The notes below the pieces were generated by a model. It saw only the letters and a program-made list of their open reading frames with translations. It did not search any database and was not told the DNA's origin. A program made the position numbers and the translations under genes. Below, piece by piece: positions 18,232 to 25,262 of a stretch of DNA of 64,000 nucleotides. Within the stretch, counting starts at the first letter, position 1, and each line of letters opens with the position of its first letter. Source of the DNA: JAEYFP01 sp047602645 (lineage in GTDB: Bacteria; Bacillota; Clostridia; Lachnospirales; Lachnospiraceae). The stretch is from contig JASGGU010000001.1 in NCBI GenBank assembly GCA_047602645.1, forward strand, positions 1 through 64,000, in the 5' to 3' direction.

Positions 18232-18342
18232 CTAATGTAGCGGCGATGCTGGCGCTGTTAAATCCACAGAACTTTTCTTTTCGCCGCAGGCACTTAACAG
18301 TATAGAAAGCACGAGAGGGATGATAAATAATTTTCTTTGCAT
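18232..18342 (-). CDS. Small prophage lipoprotein, possibly frameshifted
   Basis: A 36-residue open frame starting at ATG 18342 behind GAGGATA. It has a lipoprotein signal peptide with lipobox LLSAC (Cys19), then a short polar tail. The reading frame two bases on stays open from within the AAAAGAAAAG tract (about 18275) to a stop at 18101, so an 80-residue precursor could have been split by an indel there. Small phage lipoproteins often block superinfection; that role here is inference. The remaining bases of the gap to the integrase contain nothing else. Confidence 0.5.
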   Translation of the reverse strand: MQRKLFIIPLVLSILLSACGEKKSSVDLTAPASPLH

Positions 18343-18388
18343 AGATATATCCTCGAAAAAATGAGATTCAACCTGTGTTCTTCCATGT

Positions 18389-18598
18389 TTACCGATGAGC
18401 CTTAAGCTCAATGCTATTCACATCCGATTTTTCAAAATCGCTATCCGTTATGTGTCTCATAGCATGCAGGTAAGATGTTAAATGCCTTTCATTAGTCAAC
18501 CGAGAATTTAGAAAGATTGTATAAGAGTCATCCTCATTTTTCACAACCTGTTCCGAAATCAGTGTGTCCATGTCGAGCATTTGTACATTTACTTCCAT
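18389..18598 (-). CDS. Short ImmA/IrrE-like protein without catalytic Glu
   Basis: A 69-residue protein behind an AGGTG-type site. The segment NEDDSYTIFLNSRLTNERHLTSY followed by HAMRHI resembles the core of ImmA/IrrE metallopeptidases, but the HExxH motif reads HAMRH, so the catalytic Glu is missing. Such short forms are common beside phage repressors. It may be an inactive relative or a partner of the repressor encoded just upstream. Confidence 0.6.
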   Translation of the reverse strand: MEVNVQMLDMDTLISEQVVKNEDDSYTIFLNSRLTNERHLTSYLHAMRHITDSDFEKSDVNSIELKAHR

Positions 18599-18653
18599 AG
18601 AATCACCTCTTTAAGTGCAGTATAACTCATTTACTGTCCAATAAAAATCTCTA

Positions 18654-19022
18654 TTACCGTTCACCCTTTTCTTGTTTATATAAATTTTTCATAAATTCCA
18701 TATGGGTTTTAAATCTTTCCGGGGGCATATTTCTTTTCATATCAAAAAGTGCCCTCATATCCGGATCCTCAAACATATCCTGTGCCAGCTTGGCGGTCTC
18801 TTCATTAAGATAGTAAGGTTCCTCCTCCTTTTCTTGCCCGGTCATTAAATATTCAATTGAAATATTTAAATACTTAGATATAGCAGCAATTCTCTCATAT
18901 GGGAAAACTCCTTTTCTCAGTTGCCCTATATATCCGTTTGAGTAACCTAGGTCTCTTTCAAGTCGTGATATGGGTATGTTTCTGTCTTTACATAGTTTTT
19001 TTACTCGTTCTACGCTGTTCAT
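18654..19022 (-). CDS. CI-like phage repressor (XRE family)
   Basis: A 122-residue DNA-binding protein. The N-terminal XRE helix-turn-helix (about residues 5-60) contains ISRLERDLGYSNGYIGQLRKG and KYLNISIEYLMTG. The acidic C-terminal 60 residues are helical and lack the Ser-Lys protease of LexA-type repressors. It is divergent from the Cro-like gene, with three operator-like palindromes between them. It probably maintains lysogeny. Confidence 0.85.
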   Translation of the reverse strand: MNSVERVKKLCKDRNIPISRLERDLGYSNGYIGQLRKGVFPYERIAAISKYLNISIEYLMTGQEKEEEPYYLNEETAKLAQDMFEDPDMRALFDMKRNMPPERFKTHMEFMKNLYKQEKGER

Positions 19023-19038
19023 AGAGTACCTCCCAAGA

Positions 19039-19204
19039 TTTTAGAGAAAAGACTAAAAACGGTATTGACAAAATAGAGAATGGCCTATATAATCAAATCA
19101 AGATTTAGAGGAAATCCTAATTTAAATGAGAGTAAACTCTATATGCCTTTGACAATTCATATTTTAGATTATTCTCTAAAAAAAGTCAATGCTTTTCTCT
19201 AAAA
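19039..19204. promoter_or_regulatory. Lysogeny switch region with three operator palindromes
   Basis: Three sites share TTTTAG-N8-CTAAAA: 19039-19058 (perfect), 19103-19122 (ATTTAG/CTAATT) and 19162-19181 (perfect). A half site CTAAAA with a mirrored flank of the first site lies at 19191-19204. Spacing is 64 and 59 bp. The region separates the divergent CI-like and Cro-like genes, so these are the likely repressor sites. Confidence 0.75.
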
Positions 19205-19244
19205 TTCGAGATTGCAGAGTATTTATAAGAAGGAAGGTGACTTA

Positions 19245-19427
19245 TTGATTTTTAAAAATGTTGAGACTCTTGCAAGAAAAAATAATATTCCAATTTACGA
19301 ATTGGAAAAGCGAGCGGGGATCGCTAACGGCACCGTAGGTAGATGGAAAAGCTCAAGTCCTAATATCAGGAGTCTTCAAGCTGTTGCAAAAGTTTTAGGT
19401 GTAAAAGTAGATGAATTGTTAGAGTGA
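19245..19427 (+). CDS. Cro-like XRE regulator
   Basis: A 60-residue helix-turn-helix protein. I choose TTG 19245 because AGGAAGG lies five bases upstream; a TTG at 19212 in the same frame has no such site. The XRE domain fills the protein (LARKNNIPIYELEKRAGIAN, VGRWKSSSPNIRSLQAVAKVLG). It is first in the rightward early unit, opposite the CI-like gene, so it probably acts as Cro. Confidence 0.8.
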   Translation: MIFKNVETLARKNNIPIYELEKRAGIANGTVGRWKSSSPNIRSLQAVAKVLGVKVDELLE

Positions 19428-19446
19428 GGGGAAAGAAGGTGGAGAC

Positions 19447-19683
19447 GTGCCTAAATTAAGGCCAAGTGTAGAAGAGCAAAGAAACAGAGCCATTTTAGGT
19501 ATAATTGCAAAGTATCAGATGATAGGAGCGTATACGGATCAGCAGGTTGCCGCTAAAGGTGGCATAGCGCCGCGGACATATTCAAAGAGGAAAAACAATC
19601 CGGGCGGCTTTTCCGTTGAAGAGTTATCCGGTATCTGCAATGCGCTAAAGGTGCCACCGGAAGAAAGGGCGCTGATGATATGA
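19447..19683 (+). CDS. Small phage helix-turn-helix protein
   Basis: A 78-residue protein starting at GTG 19447 behind AAGGTGG. The pattern YTDQQVAAKGGIAPRTYSKRKNN with FSVEELSGICNALKVP looks like a diverged XRE domain of early phage regulators. It overlaps the next gene by four bases (ATGA). Confidence 0.7.
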   Translation: MPKLRPSVEEQRNRAILGIIAKYQMIGAYTDQQVAAKGGIAPRTYSKRKNNPGGFSVEELSGICNALKVPPEERALMI

Positions 19684-19985
19684 GAAAGGACAAGCCCTTA
19701 AAAAACATTGTATCAAATGCAGCGTTCGTGGTGGGGATGCTCAGTGCGTCTATATATGGTGACAGGAATCCGGTTGCAATCGTGCTGCTGTTTACCGGAT
19801 GGAATACGATCCTGCTGATATCACATAAAGACAAGAGGGAGGAGTACGTGAAGCCAGAGAATAGTCGTATAAGGAGTATTAGAAAAAACATAGCAAGTGC
19901 ACGGGAATTGATTTGCGATGGCAAAGAAAAGAAATCAAATCAAGTCAGCGGGCAGATGGATATTACATCATTTTTGGGTGGGTGA
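19680..19985 (+). CDS. Small early phage protein with hydrophobic segments
   Basis: A 101-residue protein that is translationally coupled to the preceding gene (ATGA overlap). Two hydrophobic stretches (about 10-25 and 30-47) suggest a membrane hairpin, followed by a basic region and a tail ending MDITSFLGG. I do not recognise the family. It ends 4 bp before the replication gene. Confidence 0.55.
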   Translation: MRKDKPLKNIVSNAAFVVGMLSASIYGDRNPVAIVLLFTGWNTILLISHKDKREEYVKPENSRIRSIRKNIASARELICDGKEKKSNQVSGQMDITSFLGG

Positions 19986-19989
19986 TTGA

Positions 19990-20667
19990 GTGGATGGAAA
20001 TTATATAAAAATAAATAGAAAAATGCTTGAATGGGAATGGTACGGGAATATCAATACATGCAGATTGTTTATACATATGCTGTTTAAAGCCAACTGGAAG
20101 GACGGAAGGTTTCAGGGAAAATTAATTAAACGGGGATCGTTTGTATCAGGTATCTGCACTCTGGCATCAGAAACGGGCCTGACCGTGGACGAAACGAGGA
20201 CGGCAATTTATCATCTAATTTGTACCGAGGAGATTACCAAGCAAAGCAGTAATAAATATACCATATTTACAGTAAATAATTATTCATTGTATCAAGATAT
20301 CCCGAGCAAGGACACAAACGAAGCCCAAGCTATTACCAAGCTATTACCAACAATAGAAAAAGAAAAGGATATAAAGAAAGATATACCTAAAGGTATATCC
20401 AAGGAAAAATACTTTGCAGTACCAACCGTTGAAGATGTGCGTTCGTATTGCTTGGAAGAAGGCTATACTGTTGACGCTGAACGTTTTGTTGATTTTTACA
20501 CATCAAAAAATTGGATGGTTGGAAAAAATAAAATGAAGGATTGGAAGGCTGCTGTTAGGGGTTGGGCTAGCAGGAATAAAGAGACTGCCGGACAGAAGCA
20601 AAATAAGTTTAATGATTTTAACCAGCGCAATTATGATTTTGCGGAGTTAGAAGCTTATGGAGAGTAA
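19990..20667 (+). CDS. DnaD-like phage replication protein
   Basis: A 225-residue protein starting at GTG 19990. The N-terminal part (INRKMLEWEWYGNINTCRLFIHMLFKANW, then TLASETGLTVDETRTAIYHL) is the winged-helix domain typical of phage replisome organisers. The C-terminal 80 residues (VEDVRSYCLEEGYTVDAERFVDFYTSKNW with WKAAVRGW) are a DnaD-like tail. It should bring the host helicase to the phage origin. No helicase loader follows; the next gene is an isolated small unit. Confidence 0.85.
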   Translation: MDGNYIKINRKMLEWEWYGNINTCRLFIHMLFKANWKDGRFQGKLIKRGSFVSGICTLASETGLTVDETRTAIYHLICTEEITKQSSNKYTIFTVNNYSLYQDIPSKDTNEAQAITKLLPTIEKEKDIKKDIPKGISKEKYFAVPTVEDVRSYCLEEGYTVDAERFVDFYTSKNWMVGKNKMKDWKAAVRGWASRNKETAGQKQNKFNDFNQRNYDFAELEAYGE

Positions 20668-20701
20668 ACATTTCGAAAAAGGCAGTGCGGAATTTTTATG
20701 C

Positions 20702-20740
20702 TTGCAATTTAATTATATTTGTTATATAATATTTATAACA
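20702..20740 (+). promoter_or_regulatory. Promoter with overlapping palindrome for the 42-residue gene
   Basis: TTGCAA (20702-20707), 17 bp, TATAAT (20725-20730). A perfect inverted repeat TGTTATA (20720-20726) and TATAACA (20734-20740) covers the -10 box, as an operator would. Confidence 0.6.
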
Positions 20741-20759
20741 TATGGAGAGGGGTGCTTTT

Positions 20760-20888
20760 ATGACGGATAAACAAATCATAGAGGTTATCCACAGAATACT
20801 TAGTCGGGGCAATGATGTGGAGATCCGACAAAAAAAAGACGGTGTGATAGTCGTCATGGAAGCCAAAAAGAATATTGTCACTACTTAA
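20760..20888 (+). CDS. 42-residue prophage protein
   Basis: A short open frame from ATG 20760 to TAA 20886-20888 behind GGAGAGGGG. It is charged, begins MTDKQIIEVIHRIL and has an alternating strand-like centre (DVEIRQKKDGVIVVMEAKK). It has its own promoter and palindrome upstream and a terminator downstream, so it is an independent unit. No function is recognisable. Confidence 0.6.
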   Translation: MTDKQIIEVIHRILSRGNDVEIRQKKDGVIVVMEAKKNIVTT

Positions 20889-20911
20889 GGGGTTAGTAGG
20901 AAGGACTGAGC

Positions 20912-20955
20912 GGGGTCAGCTTGTAAATTATATTTGCAGGCTGGCCCCTTTTTGT
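20912..20955 (+). terminator. Terminator behind the 42-residue gene
   Basis: GGGGTCAGC (20912-20920) pairs with GCTGGCCCC (20940-20948), with one G-U pair and a 19-base loop, followed by TTTTTTG. It resembles the GGGGTCAG.../...GGCTCC terminators at 32013 and 33664. Confidence 0.7.
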
Positions 20956-20982
20956 TAAGTGTTTTTGTCATTATCTACCCAT

Positions 20983-21055
20983 AGCGGGAAGGAACAGTCA
21001 GGTCGTTCGTCGGTCTCCTTAGCCGAAGGTCGCAGGTTCGAATCCTGCTCCCGCA
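20983..21055 (+). tRNA. tRNA-Arg-like sequence (anticodon CCT), possibly degenerate
   Basis: A cloverleaf can be drawn: GCGGGA/TCCCGC acceptor (first pair A-A mismatched), D stem GAAC/GTTC, anticodon stem TCGGT/GCCGA with loop CTCCTTA (anticodon CCT, 21017-21019), and T arm GCAGG-TTCGAAT-CCTGC. Position 8 is A rather than the near-invariant T, and the D loop is unusual, so it may be a decayed gene. It stands at the point where the phage head genes should be. Confidence 0.6.
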
Positions 21056-21057
21056 AT

Positions 21058-21282
21058 CCCAACAGTGGAAAGGACACTAATAATCTGGTTGAATCCGCCA
21101 TTGCAAATACACAAATGGGGAAGCGGCTATAGTACAGAACTCCATATGCAAGACGCTGGTGCAATATACCCGCACAATTTCAAGAGATATCGGAAAGAGG
21201 AAATTATTGGTTCGAGCGTATGAAGCAGCAGTATAAAGATCGTGCTTTAGTATGTACGAGAAGATTGGCAGGTGCGAAATGA
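21058..21282 (+). pseudogene. Remnant of a phage minor capsid protein gene
   Basis: This frame reads NSGKDTNNLVESAIANTQMGKRL, a TAG stop at 21130-21132, then YRTPYARRWCNIPAQF and GNYWFERMKQQYKDR to a TGA at 21280. The TPYAR and WFERMK parts are typical of minor capsid proteins of Firmicute siphophages. The 5' part is missing, replaced by the tRNA-Arg-like sequence. The stop overlaps the next start (ATGA), which confirms the frame. Confidence 0.7.
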
Positions 21283-21689
21283 CAGTATCAGAAGTGATTG
21301 TAACGTGGTTAAGGCAATATCAGGATGTAATCATTGAGACGAACCATATAAGTGATGGATCAGACAAATACGGTTTGATTAAGAGTCCAAACAGGGACAT
21401 AAAGTCGTTTATGGATGGATCCTATGAAATCACGGAGTATTATCAGTTTCTGGCAAAGCAGAATGGCACTTCCGATTATGACCGTAAGGATATTGATGAA
21501 TGGCTGGAGGTATTGACTTACTGGGTTGATGATTACCCGTACGAGTATGAATATCCTGCTATTGACACAAGTCGAAGAATACAGTCCATTGTGTTGACAG
21601 GATGTCCGTATCCGATGAATGCAGATGATCAAGAAATACTTTATCAAATGTCACTAAAAATAACCTATTTAAGAAAAAGGGAGGAATAA
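21279..21689 (+). CDS. Phage minor capsid / tail-completion protein
   Basis: A 136-residue protein starting at ATG 21279, coupled to the upstream remnant by ATGA; an in-frame ATG at 21252 has no ribosome site. MTVSEVIVTWLRQY, SDKYGLIKSPNRDIKSFMDGS and EWLEVLTYWVDDYP are typical of the minor capsid or tail-terminator protein placed just before the tail tube gene in siphophages. It joins heads to tails, a role that is empty here without head genes. Confidence 0.75.
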   Translation: MTVSEVIVTWLRQYQDVIIETNHISDGSDKYGLIKSPNRDIKSFMDGSYEITEYYQFLAKQNGTSDYDRKDIDEWLEVLTYWVDDYPYEYEYPAIDTSRRIQSIVLTGCPYPMNADDQEILYQMSLKITYLRKREE

Positions 21690-21692
21690 CAA

Positions 21693-22181
21693 ATGTTGGA
21701 TACACCAACCGCATTAACAAGATTAAAAAGGCATAAAACAATTCCATTTTTGGATGTGCACACAACAGGAACGGAGGTATCCTGGGCAAGGATCGGCAAG
21801 TCAACCATATTTGACTTAATCCTTAACGCAAACATCGTGACATCCGCTTTTATTGAAAGCGAGATGCCGACTGATGACGTGACGTATTACAAACCGACGT
21901 TGTCACAGGAATTACAGGCGAATGCCGGAGATCCGGCTTTTGATTTTCTGTACAATATGTTTTACAACTTGCCAACAGGCGAGGATATCAAAAAGACGGC
22001 TTTGTTTGTATTTGCCGGAACTTCAAGCCCCTATAATGCATGGCAGTGTGAGGTATCAGTTATCTTAAAGGACTTTAATACGGTAGATGAGAAAATCCTG
22101 TTTGACCTGAATATCAACAGTATCACAAGGGGGACGGCGACTGTGACGGCCGGGGTGCCTGCGTTCACAGCAGCAGAATAA
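21693..22181 (+). CDS. Phage major tail (tube) protein
   Basis: A 162-residue protein with the order and style of siphovirus tail tube proteins (WARIGKSTIFDLILNANIVTSAFIESEMPTD, and a C-terminal beta-rich part). It starts 4 bp after the preceding gene, behind GGGAGG. It polymerises into the tail tube around the tape measure. Confidence 0.8.
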   Translation: MLDTPTALTRLKRHKTIPFLDVHTTGTEVSWARIGKSTIFDLILNANIVTSAFIESEMPTDDVTYYKPTLSQELQANAGDPAFDFLYNMFYNLPTGEDIKKTALFVFAGTSSPYNAWQCEVSVILKDFNTVDEKILFDLNINSITRGTATVTAGVPAFTAAE

Positions 22182-22195
22182 GGAGGATATGAAAT

Positions 22196-22579
22196 ATGCA
22201 GTATACTGTAATCATTAACGGGCAGTCTTACGATTTGCCTAAGAAGACGATGAAAATTGTAGAGGACATGGACAAGGTTGCTAAGGTCGATTCTGTAAAA
22301 GGAATTGGCATCCGGGATAAGTTTAAGAGGTTGTTTGATTTTATCCACAATCTGGTTGGTGAGGAAAATGCAAAAGAAATTCTCGGTTCTGACAATTTGG
22401 ATGAAGTGGATCTGTCCGAGGTGACATTGACATTCAAGCAGATCATGGAGGCATACGACAAGCCGATTACTGATTATCAGACAGAAAAGACAATGGATAA
22501 GTTTAATAGCCTTCCGATTGATAAGATCCGCAACCTTGCAGGTGCTGTTAATACTATGGCGACCATGAAAAATGCTTAG
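22196..22579 (+). CDS. Phage tail assembly chaperone
   Basis: A 127-residue helix-rich protein in the position of the tail assembly chaperone between tail tube and tape measure (YTVIINGQSYDLPKKTMKIVEDMDK). It overlaps the next gene by 8 bases in another frame, which could also allow a frameshifted extension, as is common for this pair. Confidence 0.75.
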   Translation: MQYTVIINGQSYDLPKKTMKIVEDMDKVAKVDSVKGIGIRDKFKRLFDFIHNLVGEENAKEILGSDNLDEVDLSEVTLTFKQIMEAYDKPITDYQTEKTMDKFNSLPIDKIRNLAGAVNTMATMKNA

Positions 22580-23120
22580 TCTAATAAAGAAATCTCTTCC
22601 AAACACCGTCAGAGTGGGCGGAGGGGATTTTTCTATTTATACAGACTTTCGTGTCTGGATGCGGTTTGAGATGGAAGTAGGACGCATGAAGCGTACGGAT
22701 CATATTAATATCAGCTACCTGTTCAAGAATGAAATGCCGACAAGTTGTAACATTGTGGAGCTATTCTCATTTAGCCGACCGGAGAGTGTTCTTCCTCGGA
22801 GCACGGGTAAGAGTTCAAACAATATTATTTTGGATTATGAAATAGATGCAAATCTTATATACAGTGCATTTATGGAGCAATATTGGATTGATCTGATTGA
22901 TATTGAGGAATTGCACTGGCATAAGTTTCTAGCGCTGCTGAATGGATTATCCGGATCCACGAGGCTGCGTGAAGTGATGGGATACAGAAGCTATAAAAAA
23001 GATAATAGAAGAAACATTGATATCTATGAGGAATTAAGAGGTGTATGGGAGATACATCCTCCTGTGTCTGAGGAAGAACAGGCAGAACTCGAAGAATTTA
23101 ATGCAGCTTTTGGGGGTTAA
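22572..23120 (+). CDS. Gp15-family phage tail assembly protein
   Basis: A 182-residue protein of the bacteriophage Gp15 family: DFRVWMRFEMEV near 28-39, IVELFSFSRP, DYEIDANLIYSAFMEQYWIDL and LHWHKFLALLNGL. It overlaps the upstream chaperone gene. The TAA stop is five bases before the damaged start of the tape measure gene. Confidence 0.85.
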   Translation: MLSLIKKSLPNTVRVGGGDFSIYTDFRVWMRFEMEVGRMKRTDHINISYLFKNEMPTSCNIVELFSFSRPESVLPRSTGKSSNNIILDYEIDANLIYSAFMEQYWIDLIDIEELHWHKFLALLNGLSGSTRLREVMGYRSYKKDNRRNIDIYEELRGVWEIHPPVSEEEQAELEEFNAAFGG

Positions 23121-23124
23121 TTAA

Positions 23125-24576
23125 AGGTCAGAAGAGACTTTATTTTTTGATTTAAAACTGGATAGTAGTGGGGTAACCACAGGACTTGGAAAGCTGGGCG
23201 CTGCGGCGGGCAAGGCATTAGATGCAGCAGTTGAGAAAGCAAAAGCGGTGATTACGACTGGCGCTAAAATAACAGCGGAACTCGTTACGTCTGTCGTAGA
23301 TGGGTATGCAGAGTGCGAGCAGTTAATTGGTGGCGTGGATACAATATCCGGATCCATAGCGACTGCGAAATTAGCATGGGCAAATCTTGTTGTTGGTATT
23401 GCAGACGACAATGCTGATTTGGACAGTCTTATTAATGATTTTGTAGGAATCGCAGGTACAGCTGGAGAAAATATACTCCGTAGAACAGAGGCGGTTATCA
23501 CTGGAATCGGTACGTTAATTGAGGAGCTATTGCCGGTCATTGCGGAGCAGATTCCGGGCATTATAAATAATGTATTGCCACAGCTGTTGGAATCCGGCTC
23601 GGCGATGATAAGCACCCTGCTTGACGGCATATCACAGAACCTTCCCGCAATCATGGATGGAGCCATGCAAATTATCAACCAGTTGGCCACCTCTTTTTTG
23701 GATATGTTGCCGCAGATAATTGAGCTAGGCCTACAGCTGATAGTGAGCTTGGCACTGGGTATCGCGCAGAGCTTACCGGAACTGATCCCGCAGGTAATTG
23801 ACTGTATCCTTGCTATAGTGGATACACTGCTTAATAACATCGATATGATTATTGATGCCGGAATAGCGCTTATAGTTGCTTTGGCACTCGGTCTGGTCGA
23901 TGCATTACCGCAGTTGGTCGAAAAGATACCTGAAATCATAATAAAATTGGTCGAAGCCATTGTAAATAATCTGCCCAAAATCATCGAAGCGGGAATAAAT
24001 CTCATAGTCGCGATGGCGACGGGACTGATTAAGGCCATTCCGCAGTTGATTGAGGCCATTCCACAAATTATAGAAGCTTTGATAAAAGGATTTACGGAAC
24101 TTGATCAGAAATTTAATGAGATCGGTGGGAATATCGTTGATGGAATTTGGAATGGTATATCTTCCGGATGGAATTGGCTCATGGAAAAGGTAAGAGGAGT
24201 TATTGATTTGCTTCCAGAAGCGGCGAAAAAGGTACTTGGTATTGCATCTCCTTCAAAGAAATTTAAGTACCTGGGTGAAATGTGTGTAGCCGGATTTGAT
24301 GAAGGAATGAGCGATTTGCTTAATGCGGACGGCTTGACGAAAAACATCAATGCAAGTTTCGGTACACTGTCTGCTAATGTAAAATATGCGAATGAAGGCG
24401 AAAACTCTTCGGGGATTATCAATACAGATGAGATTAAATCGGCGGTAGCTGCAGGAGCAAGAGAAGGTATTGAAAGCGCAGATATCAAAACGTATCTGAG
24501 CGGTAAAAAGGTAAGCCAGGGAGTCGATAAAGAGCTTGGAGCTACCGAGAGCACGAAGGGGAGGTATGGTACGTGA
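23125..24576 (+). CDS. Tape measure protein, short, with lost start codon
   Basis: The homologous frame begins at 23125 as (R)SEETLFFDLKLDSSGVTTGLGKLG, where AGG stands for the expected ATG; GGGGGT lies at the right distance upstream. The first usable start in frame is GTG 23248, giving 442 instead of 483 residues and losing the N-terminus. Residues about 130-330 are a run of amphipathic helical repeats of the LPQLIEAIPQIIEALI kind. The C-terminus carries the GIASPSKKF motif. Siphovirus tape measures are usually 700 residues or more. The jump from AECEQLIGGVD to TISGSIATAKLAWANL suggests an internal deletion. Confidence 0.8.
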   Translation, partial: RSEETLFFDLKLDSSGVTTGLGKLGAAAGKALDAAVEKAKAVITTGAKITAELVTSVVDGYAECEQLIGGVDTISGSIATAKLAWANLVVGIADDNADLDSLINDFVGIAGTAGENILRRTEAVITGIGTLIEELLPVIAEQIPGIINNVLPQLLESGSAMISTLLDGISQNLPAIMDGAMQIINQLATSFLDMLPQIIELGLQLIVSLALGIAQSLPELIPQVIDCILAIVDTLLNNIDMIIDAGIALIVALALGLVDALPQLVEKIPEIIIKLVEAIVNNLPKIIEAGINLIVAMATGLIKAIPQLIEAIPQIIEALIKGFTELDQKFNEIGGNIVDGIWNGISSGWNWLMEKVRGVIDLLPEAAKKVLGIASPSKKFKYLGEMCVAGFDEGMSDLLNADGLTKNINASFGTLSANVKYANEGENSSGIINTDEIKSAVAAGAREGIESADIKTYLSGKKVSQGVDKELGATESTKGRYGT

Positions 24577-25262
24577 GCTATGATGTGATGTTTGATAATA
24601 AAGGCTCATTTTCAGACTTTGGAATGAAATTCAAGAGCTATGATTTGACAATGCCGGAAGCAAAGATAAATCGCATTCAGGTACCTGGCAGCAACAAGAT
24701 TATTGACTATTCCGAGGTCAGCGGTGATGTGTTTTTCGAGCAGAGAAAAATAACCTTAATATTTGCGTACTATGGTAATTTTTCCAGATGGCACACCGCA
24801 CTAAGTGAGTTTTCAAACTATGTGAACGGCGCGCAGCGCAAGATCGTATTGCCTACGGACAAATCCTTTTATTATTATGGAAGGGCGGCCATCAATCCGG
24901 AGAAGGTTAATCGTGTATTGGGGACTGTTACTGTGGAGGTCACGGTCGATCCATATAAAAAAGAAATAGAAGATTCTACAGAAAATTATGAATGGGATAC
25001 ATTTGATTTTGAAAATGGGATTGTCCGGGATTATGGAAATAAAACTGTACCGTGTACAATTGCGATAATTGGCCGGAGGGAGAAGGTTATACCGATTTTT
25101 ACCTGTTCCGACGCCATGACACTGATATATAGAGGTACAGAATATTCCTTATTTGTAGGGGAAAATAAGCTGTACGACATCTTGATCGGAGAAGGAGAGC
25201 ACAGCCTTGAATTCGAGGGAACCGGTACTGTATCGGTATCTTATAGAGGGGGGAGTTTGTAG
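24573..25262 (+). CDS. Distal tail protein (Dit, siphovirus tail component)
   Basis: A 229-residue protein starting at GTG 24573, overlapping the tape measure stop. FKSYDLTMPEAKINRIQVPGSNKIIDYSEV near the N-terminus and the C-terminal galectin-like beta region are typical of Dit proteins, which form the ring joining tail tube and baseplate. It abuts the Tal gene (overlap of one base). Confidence 0.85.
   Translation: MSYDVMFDNKGSFSDFGMKFKSYDLTMPEAKINRIQVPGSNKIIDYSEVSGDVFFEQRKITLIFAYYGNFSRWHTALSEFSNYVNGAQRKIVLPTDKSFYYYGRAAINPEKVNRVLGTVTVEVTVDPYKKEIEDSTENYEWDTFDFENGIVRDYGNKTVPCTIAIIGRREKVIPIFTCSDAMTLIYRGTEYSLFVGENKLYDILIGEGEHSLEFEGTGTVSVSYRGGSL

Noticed and set aside
18105..18305. 66-codon plus-strand frame between integrase and repressor
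   Set aside because: No ribosome site and opposite to the transcription direction of its neighbours; the minus-strand lipoprotein reading explains the region better.
20955..21164. 69-codon minus-strand frame containing EQDSNLRPS
   Set aside because: This string is the well-known antisense translation of a tRNA T arm; the frame overlaps the tRNA-Arg-like sequence.
23121..24059. 312-codon open frame on the minus strand opposite the tape measure gene
   Set aside because: It is the mirror of the repetitive plus-strand helix repeats and has a biased Ser/Ile composition; the plus-strand frame has family motifs and fits the tail gene order.
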